DNA of 64,000 bases from an uncultured Oscillospiraceae bacterium (GTDB lineage: Bacteria > Bacillota > Clostridia > Oscillospirales > Oscillospiraceae): assembly GCA_947585425.1 (NCBI GenBank), contig CANPWZ010000004.1, forward strand, positions 1 through 64,000, given 5' to 3'. Positions 1 through 10,768 of this stretch are shown piece by piece (the first letter of the stretch is position 1; each line of letters begins with the position of its first letter). Position numbers and translations under genes: made by a program. The notes beneath the pieces were generated by a model. That model made no database searches and was not told the DNA's origin. It worked only from the letters and a program-made list of their open reading frames with translations.

Positions 1-2451
<2,451 letters not shown>

Positions 2452-2476
2452 CATCCTCACGACAGGAGGCGGTCTT

Positions 2477-2962
2477 TTGGATATTTTACAGTGGCTGACC
2501 CAGACGAAAGTGGGCGAGTTCGTCTTCACTATGCTGGTGTCCATGATCCCGGTGGTGGAGCTGCGGGGGGGCATCCCCTTCGGGGTGACGGCGGGGCTGC
2601 CCGTGTGGGCGGCCTGGCTGGCCGCCATCACCGGCAACCTGATCCCCGTGCCTTTTATCATCGTCTATATCCGGCGGATCTTCCAGTGGATGCGCCGGCG
2701 CTTCCCCAAGCTCAACAGCACGGTGGACGCCCTGGAGCGGAAGGCCCACCTGAAGGGCCAGAAGGTGAGCAGGTACAAGTATCTGGGCCTGGCCATCTTT
2801 GTGGCCATCCCCCTGCCGGGGACGGGGGCCTGGACGGGCGCCCTGGCGGCGGCCTTCCTGGATATGCCCCTGCGGCGGGCCATCCCCTCCATCGTGGCGG
2901 GGGTGCTGGTGGCGGGGACCGTCATCAGTCTGCTGGCCTACGGCGTGGTCAGCCTGTTTTGA
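2477..2962 (+). CDS. Small multi-drug export family membrane protein (COG2426)
   Basis: 161-residue integral membrane protein. The pattern MIPVVELRGGIPFG near the N-terminus, a hydrophobic segment AWLAAITGNLIPVPFIIVYI, a basic loop (RRRFPK, RKAHLKGQ) and the late PLPGTGAWTGALAAAF motif match the family annotated as putative small multi-drug export proteins. The substrate is not known for most members and drug export should not be assumed. The start is a TTG placed 7 bp behind AGGAGGC (2463-2469); no better ATG exists in frame. It sits between uvrA and the phosphatase gene with short spacers and is probably co-transcribed. Confidence 0.8.
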   Translation: MDILQWLTQTKVGEFVFTMLVSMIPVVELRGGIPFGVTAGLPVWAAWLAAITGNLIPVPFIIVYIRRIFQWMRRRFPKLNSTVDALERKAHLKGQKVSRYKYLGLAIFVAIPLPGTGAWTGALAAAFLDMPLRRAIPSIVAGVLVAGTVISLLAYGVVSLF

Positions 2963-2974
2963 GGGGAGGAGCGT

Positions 2975-3568
2975 ATGTATCTGTACCTGGTGCGCCACGG
3001 CCAGTCCGTGGGCAATGTGCGGGGGGTGTTTTACGGCTGGTCCGACCATCCCCTCACCGAGCTGGGCCGGGAGCAGGCCAGGCAGGCGGCGGAGGCGCTG
3101 AGAGAGGTTTCTTTTACCCGCTGCCTGTCCAGCGACATGAGCCGCGCCTGGGACACCGCCCTTATCTGCGCCGAGGGGAGAGGGGTGACGGTGGAGGCCG
3201 AGCCCCGTCTCCGAGAGCAGGACATGGGGGAGATGGAGGATATGCCCTTCGAGGAGGGCTTCGCCCGCTGGGGGGACGACTTCCCCCGCATGCTGGGGGA
3301 CTGGGTCAACGTGCCCCCGCCGGGGGGCGAGCCGGTGGCCCACATGAAGGAGCGGGTGGGCGCCGTGGTGGACGAGCTGGTGGACCGGGGGGAGGACGCC
3401 CTCATCGTGGCCCACAACGGCTCCCTGTCCCTGATTTTGAGCCACTTTGGCCTGGTCAAAGAGAGCGAGCTGATGAACCACGAATACGGCTGGTTCTTCC
3501 AGCACGGCACCTACTCCGCCATCGAGGTGACGGGGGACGGCGCCCGCCTGGCGGTATTCAACCGATGA
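2975..3568 (+). CDS. Histidine phosphatase family protein (phosphoglycerate-mutase-like)
   Basis: 197-residue cytoplasmic phosphatase of the RHG superfamily. The catalytic motif RHGQS is at residues 7-11, a second conserved His lies in IVAHNGSLS near residue 145, and RCLSSDMSRAWDTA carries the usual second arginine. The acidic catalytic region is REQDMGEMEDM. Substrate cannot be told from sequence; members include phosphosugar, alpha-ribazole phosphate and cofactor-dependent mutase activities. The ATG lies 6 bp after GAGGGGAGGAG and 12 bp after the previous stop, so it belongs to the same short transcription unit as the upstream membrane protein. Confidence 0.88.
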   Translation: MYLYLVRHGQSVGNVRGVFYGWSDHPLTELGREQARQAAEALREVSFTRCLSSDMSRAWDTALICAEGRGVTVEAEPRLREQDMGEMEDMPFEEGFARWGDDFPRMLGDWVNVPPPGGEPVAHMKERVGAVVDELVDRGEDALIVAHNGSLSLILSHFGLVKESELMNHEYGWFFQHGTYSAIEVTGDGARLAVFNR

Positions 3569-3748
3569 ACAAAACCGCCCCTTTGCCCATAAAATGGGCT
3601 GGAGGTGGCGGAAATGACGCTGTTTTGGGATTGTTTGATGGCTCTGCTGGCGGCCTTCGGGCTGATCTGTATCGCGTGGCCGCCCCTCCTTTGGGAGAAG
3701 CTGGATCGGTACCGCCGGGAAAAACACAAGAGAAACGAGGAGAGACCC

Positions 3749-5245
3749 ATGGAACTGAACGAGGCGCTGGAAAAGCTGGACGCGCTGCAAAAGAAGAGCT
3801 ACGCCTACGAGGCGGGGCTGTCCGCCCTGTACCTGGACGGGGACACCGTGGCCCCGCCCGACACCGAGGAGGGCCGCGCCCTGGCGGTGAGCGTCCTGGC
3901 GGGGGAGTGGCATGAGAAATTCACCGCCCCGGAGACGGGCGCGCTGCTGGACTACCTGACGGAGCACAGGGAGGAGCTGGACCGGGTCCGGCGGCGGCAG
4001 GTGGAGGAGCTGAAGCGGGACTACGATAAGGACCGCCGCATCCCGGCGGACGAGTATATGGAATTCGAGCGGCTCACCAGCGAGGCCAACGCCGTGTGGA
4101 AGCGGGCCAAGGCGGGGAACGACTTTGGGCTGTTCCTGCCGTACCTGGAGAAGATCGTGGCCATAAACCGAAAGTTCGCGGGCTACTACGACCCCGGCAA
4201 GGCCCCCTACGACGCCCTGCTGGACGAGTACGAGCGGGGGACCTCCATGGCCTTTTACGACCCCTTCTTCGCCGCCCTGCGGGAGCGCATCGTGCCCTTG
4301 ATCCGGGCCGTGGGAGAAAAGGAGCAGCCCGACGACTCCTTCCTCCACCGGCATTACCCGGCGGAGGCCCAGCGCAGATTCTCCGACTATCTGATGGAGG
4401 TCATGGGGCTGGACCGGGCCCACTGCACCATCGGGGAGACGGAGCACCCCTTCACCCTCAGCTTCAACAACCGGGACGCCCGCATCACCACCCACTACTA
4501 TGAGGACGACCTGGCCTCCTCCATGTACTCGGTCATCCACGAGGGGGGCCACGCCAAGTACGATATGGGGGTGGCCGACGACCTCCAGTACACCCGTCTG
4601 GCCGGCGGCGTGTCCATGGGCCTCCACGAGAGCCAGTCCAGGTTCTATGAGAACCTGATCGGACGGTCCCTGCCCTTTATCGAGGCCATCTTTCCGAAGA
4701 TGCGGGAGCTTTTCCCGGAGCAGCTGGCCGGCGTGACGCCGGAACAGTTCTGGCGGGCGGTGAATAAGGCACAGCCATCCCTCATCCGCACCGAGGCCGA
4801 CGAGCTGACCTATCCCCTCCACATCATGGTCCGTTACGAGATCGAGAAGCGGCTGATCGACGGCGCCCTGGAGGCCAGGGATGTGCCCGGGGAGTGGGAC
4901 CGGCTCTACAGGGAGTATCTGGGGGTGGATGTACCGGACGACGCCCACGGCTGCCTCCAGGACTCCCACTGGGCCGGCGGGTCTATGGGCTACTTCCCTA
5001 CCTACGCCCTTGGCAGCGCCTACGGCGCCCAGATGCTGAAAAACATGGAGGCGGAGATCGACGTTTGGAGCCCGGTGGGCCGGGGCGACCTGTCCCAGGT
5101 GACCGCCTGGCTGAGGGAGAAGGTCCATCGGTTCGGCGGCCTGCTGGAGCCCGCCGACGTGGTGAAGAACGCCTGCGGGCAGTTCGATCCCGCCGTTTAC
5201 GCCGACTATTTGACGAAAAAATACAGCGAATTGTATCATCTGTGA
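3749..5245 (+). CDS. Carboxypeptidase M32 (thermostable carboxypeptidase family)
   Basis: Zinc metallocarboxypeptidase of family M32, which removes C-terminal amino acids from peptides in the cytoplasm. The zinc motif HEGGH is at about residues 264-268 and is followed by the family signatures GLHESQSRFYEN (about 291-302) and IRTEADELTYPLHIM. The 498-residue length fits the family when the ATG at 3749 is used; it has the ribosome-binding site GAGGAGA at 3735-3741. The frame stays open further upstream to an ATG at 3614, also preceded by GGAGG (3601-3605), which would add a 45-residue N-terminus with one membrane segment and a basic tail. M32 enzymes are normally soluble, so I take 3749 as the main start, but a longer membrane-anchored form is possible. 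Confidence 0.9.
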   Translation: MELNEALEKLDALQKKSYAYEAGLSALYLDGDTVAPPDTEEGRALAVSVLAGEWHEKFTAPETGALLDYLTEHREELDRVRRRQVEELKRDYDKDRRIPADEYMEFERLTSEANAVWKRAKAGNDFGLFLPYLEKIVAINRKFAGYYDPGKAPYDALLDEYERGTSMAFYDPFFAALRERIVPLIRAVGEKEQPDDSFLHRHYPAEAQRRFSDYLMEVMGLDRAHCTIGETEHPFTLSFNNRDARITTHYYEDDLASSMYSVIHEGGHAKYDMGVADDLQYTRLAGGVSMGLHESQSRFYENLIGRSLPFIEAIFPKMRELFPEQLAGVTPEQFWRAVNKAQPSLIRTEADELTYPLHIMVRYEIEKRLIDGALEARDVPGEWDRLYREYLGVDVPDDAHGCLQDSHWAGGSMGYFPTYALGSAYGAQMLKNMEAEIDVWSPVGRGDLSQVTAWLREKVHRFGGLLEPADVVKNACGQFDPAVYADYLTKKYSELYHL

Positions 5246-5250
5246 GCGCA

Positions 5251-5287
5251 AAAGGGCGCCCTCTCCGCCGCGGAGAGGGCGCCTTTT
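5251..5287. terminator. Bidirectional intrinsic terminator
   Basis: A perfect GC-rich hairpin, GGGCGCCCTCTCC paired with GGAGAGGGCGCC, flanked by AAA on the left and TTTTT on the right. It lies between the convergent carboxypeptidase and OFA transporter genes and can end transcription from both sides. Confidence 0.9.
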
Positions 5288-5308
5288 TGCGTGTTTTGAG
5301 GGGGAAAA

Positions 5309-6535
5309 TCAGGGCTTGCGGATGAGCAGATTCAGCACCAGGGCCGCCACGGACAGGCACAGCAGCAGGATGAAGGGGGCGATGTACCCGCCGGAGGAGG
5401 TGAGCAGGGCGCTGGAGGCGGTGGCCATGAAGGAGGCGCCCATCAGGTTGAAGTTCATGATGGAGAAGTTGGTGGGGAAGTACTTGGTGCCGTAGAACGC
5501 GGAGGTGAACGCGGAGGTGACGGTGGGGCAGGAGCCGTAGGACAGGCCGGTGAGGCACAGGCCCACGATGCAGAGGGGCAGGGAGTGGATCAGCACGGCG
5601 ACCAGGGTGATGCCCGCCGCGGCGATGGTGAGGATGTTGGCGGCAAGCATGGTCTTACGGCGGCCCAGGGAGTCGAAAAACGCGCCGGTGAGGATGCGGC
5701 CCAGGCCGTTGCACACGGAGAGGACGCCCACCAGCAGGGTGGCCAGCTCCAGCGTGGCCCCCACGGACTGGGACAGCTGGCTTGCGAAGCTGATGACCGA
5801 GTTGCCCACGGCGGCCAGGAAGATGATGCACACGAAGGCCATCCAGAAGGAGGGACGGCGGATCATCTCCAGGGTGGTGAAGTCCCGGGGCTCGAAGCTC
5901 TCGCCGCCGGCCGCGGCCTTGGCCTTGGGCTGGGGGAACTGGGCGCCCTCGGGGGGCTTGCGGAGGACCAGGCCGGCGATGACCAGCACCACCCCCAGGG
6001 AGATACCCAAAAAGCGGAAGGCGAACCGCCAGCCGACGGCCTCGTTGCGGATGAAAGAGCCGGCCAGATTGCCCAGCACCAGGGCGGAGGCGCCGAAGCC
6101 CATGAGCAGCACGCCGGAGCAGAGGCCCTTCTTGTCGGGGAACCAGGCGCTGACGGTGGAGAGGATCACGTTGTAGGCAAAGCCGATGCCGGTGCCCGCC
6201 ATGACGCCGTAGAAGATGTAGAGCAGCACCACGCTGGAGCCGGACAGGGTGGAGGTCAGCACCAGGCTGGCGGCGGCGATGAGGCCGGCCACGATGATGG
6301 ACACGGCCACGCCCAGGCGCTTGCTCAAAATGCCGGCCAGAAAGGCGCCGATGCAGAAGAAGCACATGGTCAGGGTGAAGTTCAGGGCCATGTTGTTGGC
6401 GGCCCAGCCGAACTCGGCCTCCAGGGGGGCGCGGAGGATGGACCAGGCGTAGATGATGCCGGCGAACAGCATGGCGGCCGTGCCGATGACCAGATAGAGC
6501 CAGCGGATGGACAGTTTTTGGGCGGAGTTGTTCAT
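5309..6535 (-). CDS. OFA-family major facilitator transporter (oxalate/formate antiporter-like)
   Basis: 408-residue, 12-segment MFS protein. The N-terminal pattern (RWLYLVIGTAAMLFAGIIYAW, then SILRAPLEAEFGW) and the DRxGRR-like loop DSLGRRKTM in the middle are typical of the OFA family, whose characterised members exchange small carboxylates such as oxalate, formate, lactate or pyruvate. The ATG at 6535 is chosen because GAGGTG lies 7 bp upstream; a GTG at 6544 overlaps that site. It is the last gene of the catabolic operon that begins with the cupin at 11952, and with the AEC protein next to it probably supplies the operon's carboxylate substrate. Substrate unknown. Confidence 0.88.
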   Translation of the reverse strand: MNNSAQKLSIRWLYLVIGTAAMLFAGIIYAWSILRAPLEAEFGWAANNMALNFTLTMCFFCIGAFLAGILSKRLGVAVSIIVAGLIAAASLVLTSTLSGSSVVLLYIFYGVMAGTGIGFAYNVILSTVSAWFPDKKGLCSGVLLMGFGASALVLGNLAGSFIRNEAVGWRFAFRFLGISLGVVLVIAGLVLRKPPEGAQFPQPKAKAAAGGESFEPRDFTTLEMIRRPSFWMAFVCIIFLAAVGNSVISFASQLSQSVGATLELATLLVGVLSVCNGLGRILTGAFFDSLGRRKTMLAANILTIAAAGITLVAVLIHSLPLCIVGLCLTGLSYGSCPTVTSAFTSAFYGTKYFPTNFSIMNFNLMGASFMATASSALLTSSGGYIAPFILLLCLSVAALVLNLLIRKP

Positions 6536-6600
6536 AAAAAGCACCTCGTTGTTTGATTTGTCTATGTAAAGGAACGAACGTCCGAATTTCCAGGGTCAGA

Positions 6601-7557
6601 TCACGGGATCAGATGGGCCAGCGCCACCGCCCAGACGGGGATGGTCACCGCCGAGAACAGGGTGGACAGCAGCACCGTGGCCGCCGCCTGGAACTGGCTC
6701 TCCCGGTCGGGGTCGTACTGGATGGTGAAGGCCGCCAGCAGGGAGGGCACCGGCAGGGCGGCGAACATCACCGCCACATGGGCAAGCTCCGGGTCCAGCC
6801 GGGTCAGCAGGCACAGCCCCAGGGTCAGGGCGGGGAGGGCCAGGTTGCGCACCAGAGGGATGAGGAGATATTTGGGCCGCAGCAGCTTTTTGAACTCATA
6901 CCGGCTGAGGGAGATGCCGCAGAGCACCATCCCCAGCGGGGAGGCGCAGCCGCCCAGGGAGTTGATCACGCCGGACACCGGCGCGGGCAGGGGCAGCTGG
7001 GTCACATACAGGATCAGGCCGATGAACACGGCGATGACCGGCGCGGAGAACCAGCCCTTGATCTGCTCCGCCAGGGTCTTTTTCCGGCGCTCCGCCCCCG
7101 GCGGGGAGAGGAAGGGCTCGGCGGAGCTGTAATAGATCATCCGATAGGGCACCAGGAACACCACGAAGTAGAACACGCCCTGGTCGCCGTAGAGGGCCTC
7201 CATCACGGGGATGCCCACAAAGGTGAAGTTGGTGTACATGCAGCTGAAGCGCATCTGCCGGGCGGAGGTGGTCCTGCCCATGGCCAGGTATAGCCCCTGG
7301 CCCACGGCGAAGGTGACGGCCCACAGGATCAGCGCCAGGATCACCAGCCGGCCGCAGTTGATGAGCTCCTCCCAGGAGAAGTCCCCCAGCATGGAGCGGA
7401 CGATCATGCAGGGCAGGCACAGCTTCATCAGAAAGGAGGTCAGCGGTTTGTCGAAGTCGGCGGAGACGATCTTCAGGCGGACGGCCAGGATGCCGGCCCC
7501 CACCATGAGGATCAGCTGGATGGCCAGGGAGATGGATTGCTGCGCGGCGGCGGACAT
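6601..7557 (-). CDS. AEC-family transporter (auxin efflux carrier-like permease)
   Basis: 318-residue membrane protein with about ten hydrophobic segments in the AEC arrangement, an N-terminal half with MLCLPCMIVRSML-like segment (KLCLPCMIVRSMLGDFSW) and a C-terminal half ending in VLLSTLFSAVTIPVW. Bacterial AEC proteins move organic acids such as malate or malonate. It follows the zinc-ribbon gene after 97 bp that contain a strong hairpin, and precedes the OFA transporter by 65 bp. Two unrelated carboxylate-type carriers at the end of one catabolic operon suggest import of one substrate and export of a product, which is inference. Confidence 0.88.
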   Translation of the reverse strand: MSAAAQQSISLAIQLILMVGAGILAVRLKIVSADFDKPLTSFLMKLCLPCMIVRSMLGDFSWEELINCGRLVILALILWAVTFAVGQGLYLAMGRTTSARQMRFSCMYTNFTFVGIPVMEALYGDQGVFYFVVFLVPYRMIYYSSAEPFLSPPGAERRKKTLAEQIKGWFSAPVIAVFIGLILYVTQLPLPAPVSGVINSLGGCASPLGMVLCGISLSRYEFKKLLRPKYLLIPLVRNLALPALTLGLCLLTRLDPELAHVAVMFAALPVPSLLAAFTIQYDPDRESQFQAAATVLLSTLFSAVTIPVWAVALAHLIP

Positions 7558-7596
7558 GGAAAAACCCCTTTCGGGTCAGAGTGAACGGTACGGACA

Positions 7597-7626
7597 GCCG
7601 GGCGGAAAGAAGCCTTCCCGCCCGGC
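7597..7626 (-). other. Intercistronic hairpin between zinc-ribbon and AEC genes
   Basis: Inverted repeat GCCGGGCGG / CCGCCCGGC with a 12-nt loop region, not followed by a T-run on the minus strand. It therefore looks like an mRNA-processing or 3'-protecting stem inside the operon and not a full terminator; it may lower expression of the two transporters relative to the enzymes. Confidence 0.55.
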
Positions 7627-7654
7627 AGTCCCGTATCCAACGAAAGCCAAATGT

Positions 7655-7846
7655 TCAGTCCTCGACTTCCTCGTATTCGAAGTCGTCCAGGGTGCGGGCG
7701 CCGTTTTTCTCAAAGACACCTTCGGCCCCGCAGGCGGGGCACCGGCCGAACTGGTCCTGGAAGTACGGGATGAGATCCTCCGCGTACTTGAACTTTTTGC
7801 CGCAGTTCGGACAGTGGTAGTACATCAGGTTGACGCCCCAGCTCAT
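7655..7846 (-). CDS. Small zinc-ribbon protein
   Basis: 63-residue protein with two CxxC pairs, CPNCGKKFKY (about residues 11-20) and CPACGAEG (about 36-43), spaced as in a rubredoxin-like or transcription-factor zinc ribbon, and an acidic tail (LDDFEYEEVED). No further domain. It starts 4 bp after the stop of the BKACE gene, so it is translationally linked to it. Such stand-alone ribbons occur as accessory subunits that bind enzymes, or as nucleic-acid binders; function here is unknown. Its position inside an enzyme operon favours an accessory role. Confidence 0.75.
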   Translation of the reverse strand: MSWGVNLMYYHCPNCGKKFKYAEDLIPYFQDQFGRCPACGAEGVFEKNGARTLDDFEYEEVED

Positions 7847-7850
7847 GAAA

Positions 7851-8699
7851 TCACTTCAGGCCCAGGATCTGGCGGGCCTCGTCGGGAGTGGCGGGCTGGC
7901 GGCCGTATTCCTTGATGACCCGGACGGCGCGCTCCACGAACTGGGTGTTGCTGTCGGCCAGGACGCCCTTGGAGTACATCACGTTGTCCTCCATGCCCAC
8001 GCGGATGTGGCCGCCCAGGGCCACGGCGCCGTAGAGCATCTCCATGGCGGAGTGGCCCACGCCGAAGCAGCTCCAGGTGGAGCCCGGGCACAGCTGATCC
8101 ATGGTCTCCTTCATGAAGATCAGGTTCTTCATGCTGCCGGGGATGCCGTTGGCGCAGCCCATGCAGAACTGGAAGTGCAGGGGGGCTTTCAGCACGCCCT
8201 TCTTCAGATAGTAGGCGGCGTTGGCGATCATGCCGGGGTCAAAGGCCTCGATCTCGGGCTTGACGCCCCACTCCTGCATATTTTTGCCCAGTTCCTCCAG
8301 GAACTTGGGGGGGTTGAGGAACAGGCTGGTGTGCAGCCAGTTCATGGAGCCGCAGTCATAGGAGCCCATCTCGGGGCGCAGCTCCTTCAAGTGGATCTGA
8401 CGGGTCTCCTCGGTGGCGTTCAGGTCGCCGGAGGTGGTCATGTTCAGGATGATGTCGCAGTCGGGATGGTTGGTCTCCAGCAGCCGCTTGGTCTCGGCAA
8501 ACTTGTTCTTATCCATGGTGCCGTTGCCGTTGTCGTCCCGCATATGGATGTGGGCGACGGCCGCGCCGGCCTTCCAGCAGGAATAGATGTCCTCGGAGAT
8601 CTCGGCGGGGGTCATGGGGACGTTGGGGTTGTTCTCCTTCTTGGGCCACGCGCCGGTGGTGGCCACGGTGATGATGCATTTATTCTTCAGATCAGCCAT
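7851..8699 (-). CDS. BKACE-family beta-keto acid cleavage enzyme (Kce-like)
   Basis: 282-residue TIM-barrel enzyme of the BKACE (DUF849) family, which condenses a beta-keto acid with acetyl-CoA and splits the product into acetoacetate and a new acyl-CoA. The metal-binding pair HIH is at residues 50-52 followed by MRD, the TVATTGAW strand near the N-terminus holds the conserved first loop, and GGHIRVGMEDN near the C-terminus carries the late glutamate. The family's substrates range from 3-keto-5-aminohexanoate (lysine fermentation) to dehydrocarnitine; specificity cannot be read from these motifs. No lysine-fermentation gene is adjacent, so Kce itself is unlikely. Ribosome-binding site AAAGGA lies upstream of the ATG. 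Confidence 0.88.
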   Translation of the reverse strand: MADLKNKCIITVATTGAWPKKENNPNVPMTPAEISEDIYSCWKAGAAVAHIHMRDDNGNGTMDKNKFAETKRLLETNHPDCDIILNMTTSGDLNATEETRQIHLKELRPEMGSYDCGSMNWLHTSLFLNPPKFLEELGKNMQEWGVKPEIEAFDPGMIANAAYYLKKGVLKAPLHFQFCMGCANGIPGSMKNLIFMKETMDQLCPGSTWSCFGVGHSAMEMLYGAVALGGHIRVGMEDNVMYSKGVLADSNTQFVERAVRVIKEYGRQPATPDEARQILGLK

Positions 8700-8728
8700 G
8701 GGAAACAGTCCTTTCTGTCAAGTTTCAT

Positions 8729-8762
8729 GGAAGTGCGGGCGCCGAAAAGCGCCCGCACTTCC
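8729..8762 (-). other. Strong intercistronic hairpin between cyclase and BKACE genes
   Basis: Perfect 14-bp inverted repeat GGAAGTGCGGGCGC / GCGCCCGCACTTCC with a 6-nt loop, starting 15 bp after the cyclase stop. There is no T-run on the minus strand, so it is more likely an RNA-stability or processing element than a terminator. Confidence 0.6.
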
Positions 8763-8776
8763 GTGTGGTCAGACGA

Positions 8777-9790
8777 TCACTTGTTGCGGTTAAACAGCTT
8801 CTGGATGTACTCCAGGCAGGAGTCGCCGTTGCCGTCGGCGGTGCCATAGCCGGTGCCGCCGTACTTGTAGGTGCGGGTGGGGACGCCGGGGACCAGCAAG
8901 TCCTCGTCGATCTCGGCGGAGCAGCGGGCCATGGAGCCGTCGCCCATGTACCAGCGGAGGGGGAAGCAGTTGAAGCGGAACCACACGCCGGCGGGGATCT
9001 TGTCCAGATCGCCGCCCAGGTTCTCCACGCCCACGATGCCGTGGCCCAGCATCTCCTTGTGGCAGGGCTCCCAGGTGCCCCAGACGCCGATGTTCTCCAG
9101 GTCGCCGTACAGCTTGTCATAGGCCTCCTGGCCGAAGATGCGGATGTACTCGAACTTGTCGAACTTGGCATAGGCCTCCTCGCCAAACAGCTCCTTGTAC
9201 TCCTCGGTGATGGGCTTGCCGGTGGCGCCCAGCAGGTTCATGCGGGTCATGCCGTTGTTGCCCATGGCGGTGTGCAGGGGGTGATCCAGCGCCTGGCTGT
9301 CCATGGCCACGCACTTGACCTTGTTCTTCACGAACCACTTGCCGGCCTCCACGCCGGTACCGGCGGAGTAGTGATAGTAGGCCTTGGAGTCGTCGAACAG
9401 GCGGTGCATGCCGGTGTTCAGGCAGAGGACCTTGCCCTCCAGGTCGGCCTGGTTCACGCCGTACTTGGCGCAGGCGGCGTCCAGGTGCTTGTCGGTGATG
9501 AGGCCCCAGGGCTCGATGTCGATCTTCAGCACGATGGCGGTGCCGGTGTAGGCGTCGATGGGCATCTCGTCGCTATAACGGGCGCGGCGGCCGTCGAACT
9601 CATACTCCATCACGTGACGGGGGGCGTCGCAGTGGGTGCCGGTGTGCATGGTGCACTTGATGCTCTGGGTCAGCACGCCGCCCTTGGCCATGGAGTGGGC
9701 GCCCACGATCTCGGGCTTGTCAAAATAGGGCCAGCGGGGGATCTCGGCGCCGAAGGGGTGGGTCAGGTCAACAAAAACAGTCTTGCCCAT
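8777..9790 (-). CDS. Cyclase-family metal-dependent hydrolase (kynurenine formamidase/isatin hydrolase-like)
   Basis: 337-residue enzyme of the PF04199 cyclase family. The metal signature HTGTHCDAPRH is at residues 49-59 and LTHPFGAEIPRWP at 9-21 is the usual N-terminal strand. Family members hydrolyse amides or lactams (N-formylkynurenine, isatin) or carry out dehydrations. At 337 residues it is clearly longer than KynB (about 210) or isatin hydrolase (about 260), with an extra C-terminal part. In this operon it could open a cyclic substrate or hydrolyse an amide before oxidation and BKACE cleavage; that order is inference. It follows the dehydrogenase gene by 36 bp. Confidence 0.82.
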   Translation of the reverse strand: MGKTVFVDLTHPFGAEIPRWPYFDKPEIVGAHSMAKGGVLTQSIKCTMHTGTHCDAPRHVMEYEFDGRRARYSDEMPIDAYTGTAIVLKIDIEPWGLITDKHLDAACAKYGVNQADLEGKVLCLNTGMHRLFDDSKAYYHYSAGTGVEAGKWFVKNKVKCVAMDSQALDHPLHTAMGNNGMTRMNLLGATGKPITEEYKELFGEEAYAKFDKFEYIRIFGQEAYDKLYGDLENIGVWGTWEPCHKEMLGHGIVGVENLGGDLDKIPAGVWFRFNCFPLRWYMGDGSMARCSAEIDEDLLVPGVPTRTYKYGGTGYGTADGNGDSCLEYIQKLFNRNK

Positions 9791-9826
9791 GGTAATCGTT
9801 CCTCCTAAAAATGTTTTTTGTGTGTC

Positions 9827-10753
9827 TTACTTGCCGTAGAGCATCCTGATGAGATACTCGTTCAGGTCGGCGTTCTCCTTGGCGATCTGCTCGGGGGTCC
9901 ACTTCATGAAGCCCTCGCCGGACTTGAAGCCCAGCTTGCCCTCGTCCAGCATCTGCTTGAGCAGGGGGGACGGCTCGTGGGAGTCCTCCAGATCCTTCAG
10001 GATGTAGTCGTGGATGTTGTAAGTGAGCTGAGTGCCCACCATGTCGCTGTTGGTCAGCGGGCCCAGCTGGGGCAGGCGCAGACCGAAGGCGTACCGCACG
10101 GCCTTGTCCACCGTCTCGGGATCGGCGATGCCCCGCTCCACGATGGAGATGGCCTCGCGCCACAGGGCGTGCTGCATCCGGTTGGCGATGAAGCCGGGGA
10201 CGTCCTTCTTGCACAGCACGGGCTCCTTGCCCACGCTGGCCAGCACGTCCATGACGGTCTGGGCCACCTCGTCGGAGGAGGCGTCGGACTTGACCACCTC
10301 CACCAGGGGGATCAGATGGCCGGGGTTCCAGAAGTGGGTGCCCACAAAGCGCTCCCGGTGCTTCAGCTCGGCGCTGATCTCGCTGGGGCTCATGACGGAG
10401 GAGTTGGTGCAGAAGATGGTGTCGGGCCGGCAGCGGGCCTCCAGCTTGGCGAAGGTCTCCCGTTTGATCTGCATGTCCTCGAACACGGCCTCGATGACGA
10501 AGTCGGCGGAGGAGACCAGGGGGGAGTCGATGTCGGTGGTGAACTGGATGCGGCTGAGGCGGTCCTCCACGTCGGCCTCGGTGAGGACGCCGTGGTCCAC
10601 CAGCTGTTTGGTGTTGGTGCGGATGCCGCCGTACACGTCGGTCTGGTACAGGTCATAGACCGCGATCTGATAGGCGGGGTTGGAGGCGAACACGAAGGCG
10701 ATGTTCTTGCCCATCATGCCGCCGCCGCAGATCAATACGTTTTTGATCTCCAT
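9827..10753 (-). CDS. 3-hydroxyacyl-CoA dehydrogenase-family NAD-dependent dehydrogenase
   Basis: 308-residue oxidoreductase with the Rossmann motif CGGGMMG at residues 9-15, the family motif HFWNPGHLIPLVEVV in the middle and the domain junction PGFIANRMQHALWREA opening the C-terminal 3HCDH domain. The size and single C-terminal domain resemble hydroxy-acid-acting members such as L-carnitine dehydrogenase and lambda-crystallin/L-gulonate dehydrogenase as well as Hbd. Together with BKACE it probably oxidises a beta-hydroxy acid to the beta-keto acid that BKACE cleaves. It is 15 bp downstream of the SDR gene. Whether the substrate is free or CoA-linked cannot be told. Confidence 0.85.
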   Translation of the reverse strand: MEIKNVLICGGGMMGKNIAFVFASNPAYQIAVYDLYQTDVYGGIRTNTKQLVDHGVLTEADVEDRLSRIQFTTDIDSPLVSSADFVIEAVFEDMQIKRETFAKLEARCRPDTIFCTNSSVMSPSEISAELKHRERFVGTHFWNPGHLIPLVEVVKSDASSDEVAQTVMDVLASVGKEPVLCKKDVPGFIANRMQHALWREAISIVERGIADPETVDKAVRYAFGLRLPQLGPLTNSDMVGTQLTYNIHDYILKDLEDSHEPSPLLKQMLDEGKLGFKSGEGFMKWTPEQIAKENADLNEYLIRMLYGK

Positions 10754-10768
10754 GAAGGGCCTCCCGGA

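Noticed and set aside
2486-5251. Very long minus-strand ORF (~920 codons) opposite three genes, and similar long antisense frames elsewhere (for example 51147-54002 plus strand, 45505-47745 minus strand).
   Set aside because: GC-rich DNA leaves antisense frames open by chance; translated products are Gly/Pro/Arg/His/Leu-rich without domain structure and lie over well-supported genes.
7851-10753. Carnitine degradation by BKACE plus HCDH-type L-carnitine dehydrogenase.
   Set aside because: No betaine/carnitine transporter and no thioesterase; the cyclase and carboxylate carriers point elsewhere.
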